Assembly (NCBI GenBank): GCA_904063045.1
Contig: CAJFCJ010000003.1
Span: 682,001-746,000, forward strand
DNA: 64,000 nt
Direction of reading: 5' to 3'
Origin: Dimorphilus gyrociliatus
Lineage: Eukaryota > Annelida > Polychaeta > Dinophilidae
The first letter of the stretch is position 1. Every line of letters starts with the position of its first letter. Below, piece after piece: positions 24,686 through 37,992 of this stretch. The translations under genes were made by a program, and so were the position numbers. The notes under the pieces were generated by a model that saw only the letters and a program-made list of their open reading frames with translations, was not told where the DNA came from and did no database searches.

Positions 24686-27600
24686 AAGTAGCATGCATCA
24701 TCTTTCTCCTTCTCGCCTTAGCTATTGTTACTCAAAGCCGGAGGCAACGACGGCACTATTGGTCCAAAAGCCGATGCCTGGAGAAGACTTTAGAAGAGAG
24801 AGAGGAGTATGCCGACGTTGTTCTCGCCGCCACTGTCCGAAGAGTCCGTCGGATTGAACGCCACCTCGTGGCCACTGTTGTAATTAAGGGCATCTTTAAG
24901 GGAAGTCATTACCTAAACAATGTTCATGATCGAAGAAAAAAGATTTACAAGACGGGAGAAGGAAGGTACATAAGGATAAAGGGGCTCGGCAATCCAAAGA
25001 TTTGCGACAACATGGTTTATCCACGCGATACTAGGATCTTTTTGTTGAAATATGAAAAGAATGGAGATTTATTTCTTAACTCAAGTTTGGTAAGAATAAC
25101 ATTAAATAACATGGAAAGAACCGACGCCGCTGTCTCAAGTGAGTATAAACTTCAATAAGCTTCTATTGGTCTTTCTATAATTACGTAATAGTTTCTTATC
25201 TGTCAAAACTCTATTGCTATATTCTTATCTGAACGTAAATATTAACATAGCAATAATTTTGCGGTTGTTGAGAAAAAGCGTCGGTGTTCGAAGGCCTTTA
25301 CTAAAGAGTCTTTTGTACGGATATTTTATACCTGCATTGAAATCGCCCTGTTTCGAACGACTTTATTCAATGGTCATAATTATAGGCCTATAGCCTATAA
25401 CCGTGTTAAGGGTCTAGAGATTATTTAAGGGAAACCTATAAGTGCAGGGCAAAAGTTTTCGATGATATGAAGAGGTCTGAAAAGATTTTATAAGTACGGG
25501 ATAGCAAGAAACCGGAAATCTATAGGACTATGATTTCTATAAAATACCCTTGTAAAAGAACTAATAACAATTTCTAACGAGTGGCATTTTATACACTGCA
25601 TCTTCTATGCTCTCATTCGAACGATTTATTACGTAATCCTATAAGTTTGCTGACTTGGCCGACGAATGATTTAAACAAGATTAGAGTTGTGATATGCTCT
25701 TCATTCTTGTAATCCATGATCTCTGCTGTATTGGTTTTAATTAAAATTGTGTAAAAAAACTCTGTAGGTTGAGCCGGTAGTCCAATATAGGCTAAAAACA
25801 TTTCCTCAGTACATTTTCAAATATCCTGGTAACCCCAATAACTAACTAATAGGCTTAAATATGTTTCGTAGAGAGAGAGAGAGAGAGAGGGAGGGAGAGC
25901 GAGATTGATCGAGGGAAGATAGTAATTTTGTTTTATTTTTCTAGTTAACTTTTTATCATTAACTAAATATTTAAATATATTTCTATTTAAATAAAGCACC
26001 TCGTTTAACTGTTACAGTTTCTTTTAATAAAGAGAACAAGTATATTTATATAGAATGTATTATATATATCTAATATACTGTATATATATTGTTTACAACC
26101 TTACAAATTTTATAAGCAATTTTCTTTCTCTTAACCCTTCTTTTTCATTTTTTTTCTTTACGCACACGTATACGCACACCCTCTCTCCCACCCTCTCTTC
26201 CTCCCTCCTTCCTCCCTCTCTCTCTCTCGCTCTTTCTTTCCCTATTCGAATTCTGTCATTTTCTGTTACGTATCTTTAAGCTATAAAATATTTCTTTCAT
26301 TTACTTTTTATTTTGTAAATATTTTCTTAATATTTTCCTTTTATAGATTCTTTGACACATAAAATCTCTGCTGACCTCTTTTAAATTTGTTCAGGGGTGC
26401 TAAAGTAGGCCTAAATATATAAGATTTTCATATTTCCAGTTACTTTTTTGGGTCATAAAATATTTAAACATAAAAAATTTCCAAAAAAAGAGCATAAAGA
26501 GATAGAGGGAGAAAGAAAGAAAGAAAGAAAAAAAAAGAGAGAGAAAGAAAGAAAATAAGGATATGAATGAATGAATGAATGGGACACAAGATGTTTATAC
26601 ATACATTCGTACACACGCACGCACACACGCATACGTACGTACACACAAAGTATATTTATACATATGTATAAAAAGTGGAGAGACAAAGTATGTTATCTCT
26701 TATTATAGTTGAGCTTCTTTATTGTCCTAAGATAAGATTATTCCAGTAAAGTGGGAGAAACATTCGACAGAAGATCTTGATAGAATTTCCTGTCTAGAGA
26801 AAAAAAAATTGCCAAGAGAACCACGACTGTGTGCTTCAAGCATCAAATTTTTCGATTCATTTATTTCCGCTCGTTGACTGGTTGCCCAGAAAGCTAAGCA
26901 AAGCCGTTTGCGAATTATAGGAGGGAGGGAAAGAGGGAGGGATAGAGGGAGGGGTAGAAAGAGAGAGAAAAAAAAGAAGAAGAAAAAAGATAAGCCCTTC
27001 TAAAAAGCAGCGGAATTTTAATAAAGTTTAAATTAGATGTCAGTTGCTTTGTATAATACTTCATTTTTATCTCTTTTGTCCATCTTAAACTGACTTTGTT
27101 TGAACGATACCGAAAAGGGAAGATCTTGAAGATTACCAAGTTAGCACCCTCATTTTCAAAGTCAATAAAGTCGGTTTGTGAAACGTGATCAGCTAACAAA
27201 ATCATTTTCTTTTGTTCACAATTGTACACAAACTAATGGGGGAGAGGAAGCAAAGCATATGTCATTAGTATATCAACATTTTCTGGTGCCTAGAAATCCA
27301 ACTTCACCCATCTTTTAACCTTTTTCATTTAATCCAGAAAAAAATTACAAAGATTGAGGCTAAAATCATTTATTATACGAATACGTTGAATGTGTTTAAT
27401 TAGTTCTTAATCATTTTCCGACAGTTCCGGCTTATATTTCTGTTTAAACACGTTAAAATCCTTAATTAATGCAAAAGTAATAACGATATACAATATTCTT
27501 TAAAAGACAATTAATCTTTAACTTTTTTATTTATTAAGGCTCGATACTCGATATGAATTTTTTTTTTAAAAAAATCTCTTTGAACCAATCAACATTCTTA

Positions 27601-30600
27601 AGATAAGGAAATTGACAGCACAGAAGTTGTTGGAAGATTAATGACGAATGGATGATTTTTCGTATTTTAGGAATATTGTAATTAGTGGGCGTTAATTACT
27701 CGATTATTCGACCCTAAAATCGATTCGTAGTTATTTATAACATATATTAAATTACTTTCTAATGAACTTGTTGAAGTTCGACCCGAAATAAGTAAATTCC
27801 TTAAAACGTATATAACTATATATATATATAGATATATTTCCAATTAGAAAACGTATATATATGGTTAGAAATAACCTCAAACAAGTCATTAACAAGCCGA
27901 AAAACGGCTGTTAAACAACGGGGTGGCAAATATTTGCTGTTTTTTCCACACATATGCGTACAAGCGTATACATGCAAAGTATGCACGTATAGATGTATAG
28001 AAGTATAATATTTATATGCATATATTATAATATCAGAGCGTATATATTGCCTATAGTAGATTATATCAATCTGTGTAGTTAACTTTCGATAATGCAGAGG
28101 CGTTATAAATCATGAAAAATGTGTTTATATTAAAAAAATAGAGGGTTTTAGTGTCTTTTTCCATTTCGGTTAGGCAAAGTTAAAATATTAAAGATTTAAT
28201 AATCGAGAGAATTTAGCAGATTTCAGGGTTACAAAAGGGTTTAGTTTATCAGAGAGTTGATTGTATATATAAACTAATATATATATTTTGACTATGATAG
28301 TCAAAATATGTATAGTATGCATAGAGTAAAATTTTATAGAAATTGTATACATTTGTGATTAATCGTCTTGTACAGCACGTATTTATTATTATATTCAGTT
28401 TGCAGAGTACAGTATCTGTAGGCTATATAATATCTTGCGTAAAGTATGTGTTTAAATAAGAGCATAATTTATAGTATTATATACAATACTTGGAGAATAT
28501 GAACGTTTCTTTGCCTTTGATCCTATCGTAGTGACGTCGTTTTTTTAGACGGTCCGCTAATCTATAACGAGTTTAGGCGTATATTTCTTCGCCCGATTTC
28601 ACGCCAGTCTAACTGGTTTGAATCGAATAATTTTTTCCTTTCCTTTCTTATACGTTCTTTTCTTTTTCCTTTTTTATCTTATATATTATAAAGTAGAGAC
28701 TTTTTCTCTCTTATTTTTGAATGTGCTAAACGGTCCTTTCTTCTTTTTATAAGGTTTTATTTTTCATGATATTTTTTGAGTTTTGACGTTAAGCCTATAT
28801 ACATTAACCCTGGCCATCTGAATAAACAAAGGGTTGAGTTTATGGCCTAGTTTCTTTTACCTGGGTCCACTAACAGGTTGTCGAGAAATACAGTTGTTGC
28901 CATCTGTAGGCCGATATATATATACAGAATAATAGGGAAACTCCACCACTCCATTTGGAAGGATCCAAATATCTAAATAATAAAAGTCAATAAAAAATGC
29001 TAAAGAAATAGCCGTTGTACAAATAAAGTTGACATACTAAACATAATAATAATAATAATAATAATTCATTTAGAAATTGAATCTCCTCCATTCTATTAAG
29101 ATAAAAATGCGTAAATTGATGATGCAAATTTTCCACGTTTGTAGGCCTAATTGGTCAAGTAGTAGAAAACGAAGTACATTTAACAAAATTGATGAAGTGA
29201 GAAGAATTTAATTTATTATATTTTACCTTTTCGCCCAAGTTTACTTTATTCGCTAATAAAATTTTGTTTGCAGTTCTCCTTAAATAGAGAACGAAACTAC
29301 TTTTTCAATTATATTTTTATCCTTTCCGACTTTATCTATACATCTCTCTGTCTCTCTTTCTCTCTCTCTCTCATAATGTTTTTCTATTCTTTTCTTTTCC
29401 ACTTAACTTATGTCTAAAACGATCCGGCGGGAGGATATAAGAAAAAGATGGCAAGAAGATCTGTTTAAGGCCTATGTAAACCTCATCCCAGATCTGTTAT
29501 CAGCTTATTCGATATATTTGATTCTCGCTCCTCCCCAAATGGGACACAAATATGAGTCAAAGAGTAAAAAGATCTTTTATAAAATCTTCAATATCTTCTA
29601 CAACCAATTAAAGTCTAAATGGTCTATTAATTATTGTGCAAAATACGCAAATTATGGGGTGTCGGAGAATTATTAGTCATATCTATAGAGTCTTTTAATA
29701 TAAGATTACTATGTCTTTTGTTGATTGTGTGTAATTCGTTTTGTGAATTGAATAATTCCACCGTTTAAAATCGTTTGAGCGAAAAATAAGGAAATAGAGA
29801 AAGAAAGTATCGAAAATATTGATAATAATAATAATAATAGTATTAGCAATATTTTATAGTCTATCTATACGATTTGTATATAGGCTTAAGAATAAGTTGG
29901 TTTGTACAAACTTTTATGTAAATAGACAAACCGGGAATAAATAGATTAGTTTCTAATCAACTATTGTCATCTAACACTTTCAAACAAACGATGACCAAAT
30001 TGATACTGTTTAATCAAGTTATTTAAAGATTTTCCTTAATTGTTCTCTACTTAATGGTAAAGCTAACAGGTTATTAGATTAATAAATATTGATAATAGAT
30101 GGCGCAGGAAAAGTAATTAATTAATTATATAAATTATATAAGGAAAAGAAGAAAAGTCAAAAGGAAACATCTTCAGCAAATACTACAGTTTGTTTGATGA
30201 AAACGTCAGAAATATGCAAATCAAATAGGATAATATCTTCCTTTCAACGCTCTTTTTACTATGAAATTATGCAAATGTAAACGCTATCGAATCTTCGATA
30301 AGCATCATCGTTTATGTAAATTCCTATCGAATACTGTATACAAACAGAATAAAAATTAGTTAGAAGAAGAAAGAAGAGCGTGGAAAATCTCTTGGACGAA
30401 TTGCCGATATTTGTCATCAATAACTGAATGATTGATTTCTCGTTTTTTGTTTGGACAAGAGAAATTTTCCAGCCATTCGTTTATTTAAGATCGGATTAAG
30501 ACTTAATCGTTAGAGTATTTGTCCGTTAATCCGCTTTAATTCGGTCGACGTGCTAGTTTTCTAAAAGGGTACGCCAAAGTAGATTGTTTTCATTCTGATT

Positions 30601-33600
30601 GAGCCGGCACATATCGGTTCTCGGATCGATTCAAGTGATTGGTAATAGATGGCGCTTACGTTTCCTTTTTTTTTCCTGATGTGACGTTTGGGACTCGAGG
30701 GTATTTTGCTGTTGAATAAATTCTTGTTTGAGTATGTATTTTGCATGAATAATTCGTACAAATGGGCTCCCATGAACTGTTCATGAACTTTCACATCAGT
30801 GACTTTCCTGTATATCTTATTCTCTCTTTTTCTCTCTTCCTCTCTCCTAGCTCTCTTACTCTTTTCCTATTACGCTATCTCCTCAGCGCAAACTTAAAGG
30901 ACAAGAAAACAGAAAGAGAGTTTAAACATCCGCTTCCCTTTTTCTATAAGACAGAATACAATATTTATGCTATAAAAAATAGATTTCTCCATGATTCCTG
31001 TCAAGATAACAACCAGTTTATCCCTTATCAGAAAGATAAATATAAGTTTTATTCAGTGGCGCATACCAATCGCTATACTAATTATAAAATACTTGCGAAT
31101 ATTAGAGATATTCAATAGAGCAGTTGAATATTTTTTGATAAAATCTATGGATTAAATAAGAATTTCGTATGATACTATGAAAGATTGCTATTTAGTCTAT
31201 TTATAAGGAGAATTCCATAAAGTATTATCTACTCAAAGAAGCCTAAGAAAATAACTAGAAATGGACTCAAACTAAACTGATAGATATCGTATAAATAAAC
31301 CTCTTATTCTTCTCTTTCCTCTGAGGAGTAATTCTCTTTGACCTCAGCAAGTTTTATAAATTACATATATTTTATATTCGACTTGGTTTTTTCTTTTATG
31401 ATAAATGATTGTTGTCTTTAACGTGTCCCATGATGTATGGATTTATCAATGCATCTCTCCACGGAGCTCTCATCTCTATATCCCAAAAAAAAAGAAACGA
31501 AATAAATTACTTTTTTTTTCCATTCTATTTCAACAAGAAAGCCGTCTCTTTTCGACGCCTTTTTTTATGATTTCTTTTTAAATATTATGATTTTCATTTT
31601 GTTTATTCGTTGCATCGATTAGCATTATATATCTATATATATTTATGTATTAGCTTATTGAGAAAGTCCGCAAATAAATAGATATAGTAAAGTGAAAATA
31701 TACGAAAAGGGTATTCATAAAATTGTATTCCAACACCAAATAGCAAGTATTTATTCTGTAAACTTTTACACTGGACGAATATTTCTCATAACTATAAAAA
31801 GAAAAGGTTAAAGGAAAATAAAGATTTTAATTTATATTCAAGTAGATCGTCTCTCTTCTTCTTCTTGTTCTTTCTATATACTGTATATATATATACATAT
31901 ATGTATATACGTCTTCTATTGAATGCTTCAAGAATATTGTAAATGGAAGAGACGCCCCCTTTCTTTCTTACTAGCAACGCCATCTAGCTGTCCAAGAGAA
32001 AAAGTTTTTAATATATGGAATTTGTTTATATTTATTACAATAATGAAGAAGGGAATATTTAAATAGTGTGACAGAATGACGAATGCTTAAGGAAATATGT
32101 AATTATTCCGGATCGTTTTAATTGTTTCGAAACAGATCTGGACGGACGATCGAAAAAGATGAATGACGTCGTTAAAATTTTGACAATAGGTGTATTGTTA
32201 AGGGTTAGAAATGTGACCTTTTTAGATTTAGATAGTTTTGTTATATTGAATGCCGGAAGTATCCGTTTTTACAGTATAGAGTCGTTTGTCGGCGACTTTT
32301 GTAGAGATGGAAAGATAAGGATGAAAAAAGATAAACAACATATACTGTATTGAGAAAAGGTAACCTCTATACAAAGCTTTTGTCAATGGAAGTATCGTTA
32401 GTAATTATTGTTGAAAGATCAATTTAATTTTGCCCTTTTTTCCCTTTTTATATAATAAAAAATAAGGGTCAATTTATTTTTAGTTCAAGAATAAGGTATA
32501 AGAGAATAAAGATAAGAGATTACATAGACTACGAATAATACGTAGTCTATTAAAAGAAAAAAACTACAAAGGAGTATTCTTTATATAGTTAATTTTCGAA
32601 AACTGTAAAGAAGAAAAGGAGTAGCATGAACGAAGAGAGAGCAATTGGTTACATTCTTTTATACAAAGATACGTATCTGCTCTTTCCGTCCATATGTATA
32701 TATATATATATATATATTTACAGCATATTCTTCCTTATTCGTCTCTCTCTCTCTCTCTCTCTCTCTCGCTCTCTCTCTCTCTTATAAAATGATATAAAAC
32801 ACCTTCGTAGAAGTAATTCATGCTCATTAAGTCTTACCGTTTTCTATAATGAAATGATTTTATTCTAATTTAATGTTTAATCAATTATTTACGTAATAAT
32901 TAAACAAACTGAATGTTTTTAAACAACTTGACATTTTTTATTAAGGATTTCAATCAATAAAAAATACGAAAAACCATTGAATAAGAAGAAATAAGTGAAT
33001 AAAAAACGAAAGAAACAAGGCGTTACTCGTCAGACATTGACACATTTTTCTGATTAGGCAATCCGTATAAATTATGTAAATTAAATTGGATAGAAAAATC
33101 GCTTTTTTCCCCAGTCATTCGAAAAACAGCAATGCCTAAAATACATTCTCAATTACTAAATTCTAGTGTAAAGACTGATAGAAAATTAGTTTTTACATTA
33201 TTACTAACATTATTATGGTTAAGCGTTGCAGTTGGAATGTTATTATTTGCTACTCATTTTGCAGATACCGTTTATAAGCCGCGAAAGAGAATAGATATTT
33301 TCTCAAATGGTTTGTATATTTCCTGTCTTTCTCTTCTATCTCTTTTGAAACAAGAAGAGAATATTTTAATCTATTTTGTTGAATATATTTCATTATAACT
33401 TTTTGTGTTATCTCTTTATAGATCCATGTAGAGTCATAACCTGTCCGTATGGTAAAGAGTGTAGAAATATTAAAGGAAAGGACTACGTTTGCGAATGTCC
33501 CGTTTGCCCGTAAGTAAACATATTTTTATGCTACAATGGCTGAATCGACTAATTCTTTACCAACAAATAAACTTTGCAATAAGAGTACTACGCTACTGTA

Positions 33601-36600
33601 AAGTCCTTAAAATGAGACAAGTTGCAGTACTTTTGAATTATTCATAGATTATCCTATGAATACTTGTTCATCTAATAGTATCAAGAGCTTTTTGTTTGTT
33701 TATTTCATAATTGTAGAACGAAAAATTACTAGGAGAGAATGGAATATGAAATATTTTGTATTTCTTAAGTATTTCACATACAGATTGTACAAAGCTGGTT
33801 AATCTTGCTTAAGGGAAGTTAGACTTACACGGTAGACTCATTTTATTAATTGGTTCTCAATTAGCACTAATACGTATTCTGCTCCTTTCAAAATTACGCG
33901 TGTATACACTGGTCAACAAAAGAAATTTGTCCAGAAATATAGGCCTAGATTTATAGCTTATTAATTCATATCTTACTATTTCAGTATAATATTAAGAAAG
34001 CACTTGGTTTCTCTTATGAACAAGAGTAAAAAAATTTTGACGTGTAAGATCAACATCCCAGCATCTCTACCAAGGATCAAATAGCTATATTTATAAATGT
34101 CATGAATATATTACTTATTTTAAATGTCTGTAGTTTTCATAGATATACTTATCTTAGATCACAGATTTACACAGTCTAATAATCTAGTAAAATGGAATCT
34201 TTTATCTAAAAATGTTAGCTATAAACTGAGATTGTTAAAAGTACATCTCTTTCTTACTATAATCCATTTAAAATCACAAACCTATATCTAATCTTACCAA
34301 TATCAATTGAAATAATTAACATTAATTAATTGTAAAGTTTAAAACTAAATACTACTGCAATTGAAACAGCAAAGTGTTTTATCTAACAATATTTTTAATT
34401 AAATGGTTACAATCAATTCTTATTCTTTTTCTTAATAAATCTATTACAAAACTCCCTCTATCAACAACATCTAATATGGTAATTTAATAAAAGTTTTTAA
34501 CTTGTTTTTATAACAGATCTTCTTGGGGAAATAGAAAAGTTTGCGGAAGTAATGGGGTAACTTATTCTTCGCTATGCGAACTAAAGAGACATTCCTGCCG
34601 AGACAGTGTTCTTATAACTATTAGACATCACGGAAATTGTACGGAAGGTGAGTTAAGTTTCAATATTTCGAAAAAAATAGTTAGCATTAAAAACAACAGA
34701 TGGCCATACTATAGTTTCTCCTCTACAAAATAGAACATGTATGTATATACTACATATATATATATATATATATATATAGATAGATAGATAGATAGATAGA
34801 AAGATAGATATTTTATAAGGATTTGGGTATACCAAACAAATTAATTGGTGGCATTTTGGTTTAAATAGCCAATTAAAGAGTTGAGCTCTTTGGCCAGTTT
34901 GTTTTTTATTGAATATGAAGAATATAAACAAAGAGAGCAAATGAAATTGGAGAGAAAGAATAAATAGGAATATATGTAAGAAAAAGAAAGTAGAAATATT
35001 TATCTAAATCACGAGATAGTCACTTTAGCCAAAAGTAAAAAGCTTCTAACGCTAGAGGCTAATGAATTTCATGCAAAGAAAAGCAATGAGTACCAAATAA
35101 AACTTATGATATGTACTACTATCGTATACATGATAATGACGACGATATATATGGCAACTGATAGAAACCTAATTAATTTTCATTGAATATATTTACATAT
35201 ATATATAATGTTTTAAACATGCGAATATGAGAAACCGGCATTAAAGGAATGATATAGAAATTCAGAAACATTACCCTAAAATTAAATCAATATTGTTAAA
35301 CTTTTCATTTAACAATTACAATTTATCGTTTATGAATCCCTTAGGAATTTCTTAATCTGGAATACAAGTCAATAAAATAGAATATTTCGCTTGTTTTTTC
35401 CCTATTTCGTATCAATAATTAAATATTTGAATTAGCAATAAAGTACATACCAGTTTGTTATTAACTATTTAAATAGGTTAAAAAGCATAAAATGATAAAT
35501 GTATATACTGTACTATATACAAATATATATATATATATATAGTTATATATCTGTCTCATTCACTTTCTCTCTTTATCCGTCTTTCATTTATCTTTGTTTT
35601 TTTTAGAAAGATATGATTGTTTTGAGCTTGTAATTATTATTCTTAGAATTTCCATTCTATATCACGCCATTGAGTTTTAGGGAAGAAGAGAGGAGGAGTC
35701 GGTAACCTTTAGAAAAAAAAGAAATTAGGAAACATTTGCGTATCTGTTGCAAATTTTATTGAGTATTTTTCGAGTGTTGATAATGAAGAGGAAGAAAAGG
35801 GGGAGTTTGAAGAAGAATTGCTTTTTCCTTTGACCTACTCAAAGGAGACGGTCAATGAATGAGATTGATAAAAAAAGATGTATAAATCTCTGTTTCTGCT
35901 TTTCCTTTTTATTCCATCTTCTCCTAGAAAACGCATTTCTTTTTTCAATCATCAATTTCCTATATCGATCAATATTTGAAGAGAAACAAAAGAAAAATTT
36001 AATTAAGATTTAGGCTATGAAGCGTCTATTTAAGATTTTAAGGCACAATCTTATCCTATTCGATGAAAATCTAGTGTTGGATTATTTGTGTGAAAAAGAA
36101 GCCAACTTTCTTTAGGCGTCACTTATCGATTTCGGAGTGAGGCGTCTATTTCGGCAGGCGTCTCTCTACATAATTCAAACGACGTCTCCGTCTTTGTTAA
36201 TCAACTTAATGGCATCGGGTTTTTTTCACGTACATTTTTCGCTAAGGTGATTATCGGTCTAAAAGCTTCTTAGTGACCCTTGGGAAGATTATCTCATATT
36301 TTTTTAATATCTACATCAAAAAAATATTGTCACTAGATGGCGCAGTTATAGTAGACGTCTTTTTCAGTTTGGCGTGTGCCTTAGACATGTTAACCGTCCA
36401 GTCCGTCCTAATCTTGTTGATATCCATAAAGATTGTAAACAATTGCTATATGTATCCTCCAGACGTTAGAGATCCATGCAAAGGTGTCGTGTGTCCTCAC
36501 GGAGCTTATTGCGAGCCATCGTTAGACGGTATCAGTTCCAGATGTGTGTGCAGGAAAGAATGTTATTCTTTTGGCAATCATGTGGATTCATATGCCGTTT

Positions 36601-37958
36601 GTGGAAGTGACGGTAAAACATATAGCGATCTCTGTCATCTAGAGAAATATGCCTGCGATAATGTTCTCAATATTACGGTTAAATATAAAGGAGAATGCGG
36701 TAAGTGGATTTCTTAGTTCCATTTCGAACCTGAGGGAGAAAGGCAAAGTAGACGGGAAGAGGGGTATGTGAGAGAGCGGCAGAGAGCGAGAGGTGGAGAG
36801 AGGTAGAGTGGAATCGGGATCGTAGAAGAAAGTCGGCCACTGTCGATACCATAAACCACTTAATTTTTACTTACTTTTTCGCTTCCTCTTCAAATATTTA
36901 AATAAAACAGTAAAATTCTATCCATTAATTAAGAGAGTACCATTTTCTATCGTTCTCTTCGAATTACATCTAAGAAGAAGAAGAAGAAGAAGAGAAAAAA
37001 TGGAATGAATTAATTCTATATTAACTAGCTCCTTATTAATTTCTCCCTATTATATTAATACTACTAATAGTAGTAGTACTAACAATTACAGAAGCGGATT
37101 TCTTTATTATATAAACAATTAACTTCATATATCGGATATAAAGGCAATAAGGATATTAATTATTAAGACTTTCTTATAAAATCTTAATAAAAATGAAGGA
37201 AAGAGTTAATCATAAGATAGTGGAAATATAAAAAAGTCTATAGTCTTATTCTCTGTCATTTAATTTCTATTATGAAGACTTTCTCGGGAAAAATTCCGCT
37301 TTATAGGCTACCACTAAAAATCCTTTTTCTTTCCTTTATAGACAAGACGTCTTAGGCTCTCAAGCGTCCAATTTTGAACGTCTGAGTTGTTATTAGGTCT
37401 ATTTTACGATAATAATGTTCTCAATTGGGCATTGATAACATATAAAAACTAGAGTCTGACAAATCAGTAATTTTCTATAGGAGTTTTCTCTGTTGCGACG
37501 TTCCACTACATTCTATAAATAGAGTCCAAATACTGTATTTATATGCGAATCTAATTGACTACATACCCATATTATTACTTTCAAATGGCAGACATTTCGG
37601 TTTACAAGAAATTATTTAGTGAAAAAAAAAACGCCTATTTTGTTTTTTGACTATTTCAACAATTCTGTACTTAGGACTATATATGGGCACATGGTAGTAA
37701 AAGAAAGTGGGAAGTGGTGAAATGGGGTCATACAATGATGGAATGTTTGTCGTAAAACTATGTTTGTTAAGTGCATACGTCATAGGATAAATCTAATAAA
37801 ATTGATATTGTATTTCTACTGGTTAAGACCAAGAGGGGAAGAGAAAAGAATGATAAACATAGGCTTATTTTTTTCTTATTATTAAAGTTAGAAAAAATGA
37901 TAAGAGTCATATGATTTGGAAAATAAGTGAATGAAATAGGCAAGAATTTGTGTGTGTG

Positions 37959-37992
<34 letters not shown>

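Noticed and set aside
26055-26686. Overlapping Ser/Leu/Tyr-rich ORFs on both strands
   Set aside because: Arise from CT, GAAA and CA repeats; no coding signal.
29410-29676. 88-codon ATG ORF in the first agrin intron (begins MSKTIRRED)
   Set aside because: No domain, no partner splice site of matching phase, low-complexity AT-rich end; most likely chance. RNA-seq would decide.
32159-32353. 64-codon ATG ORF upstream of the membrane-agrin exon
   Set aside because: No signal peptide pattern or family similarity, and no donor that would join it to agrin in phase.
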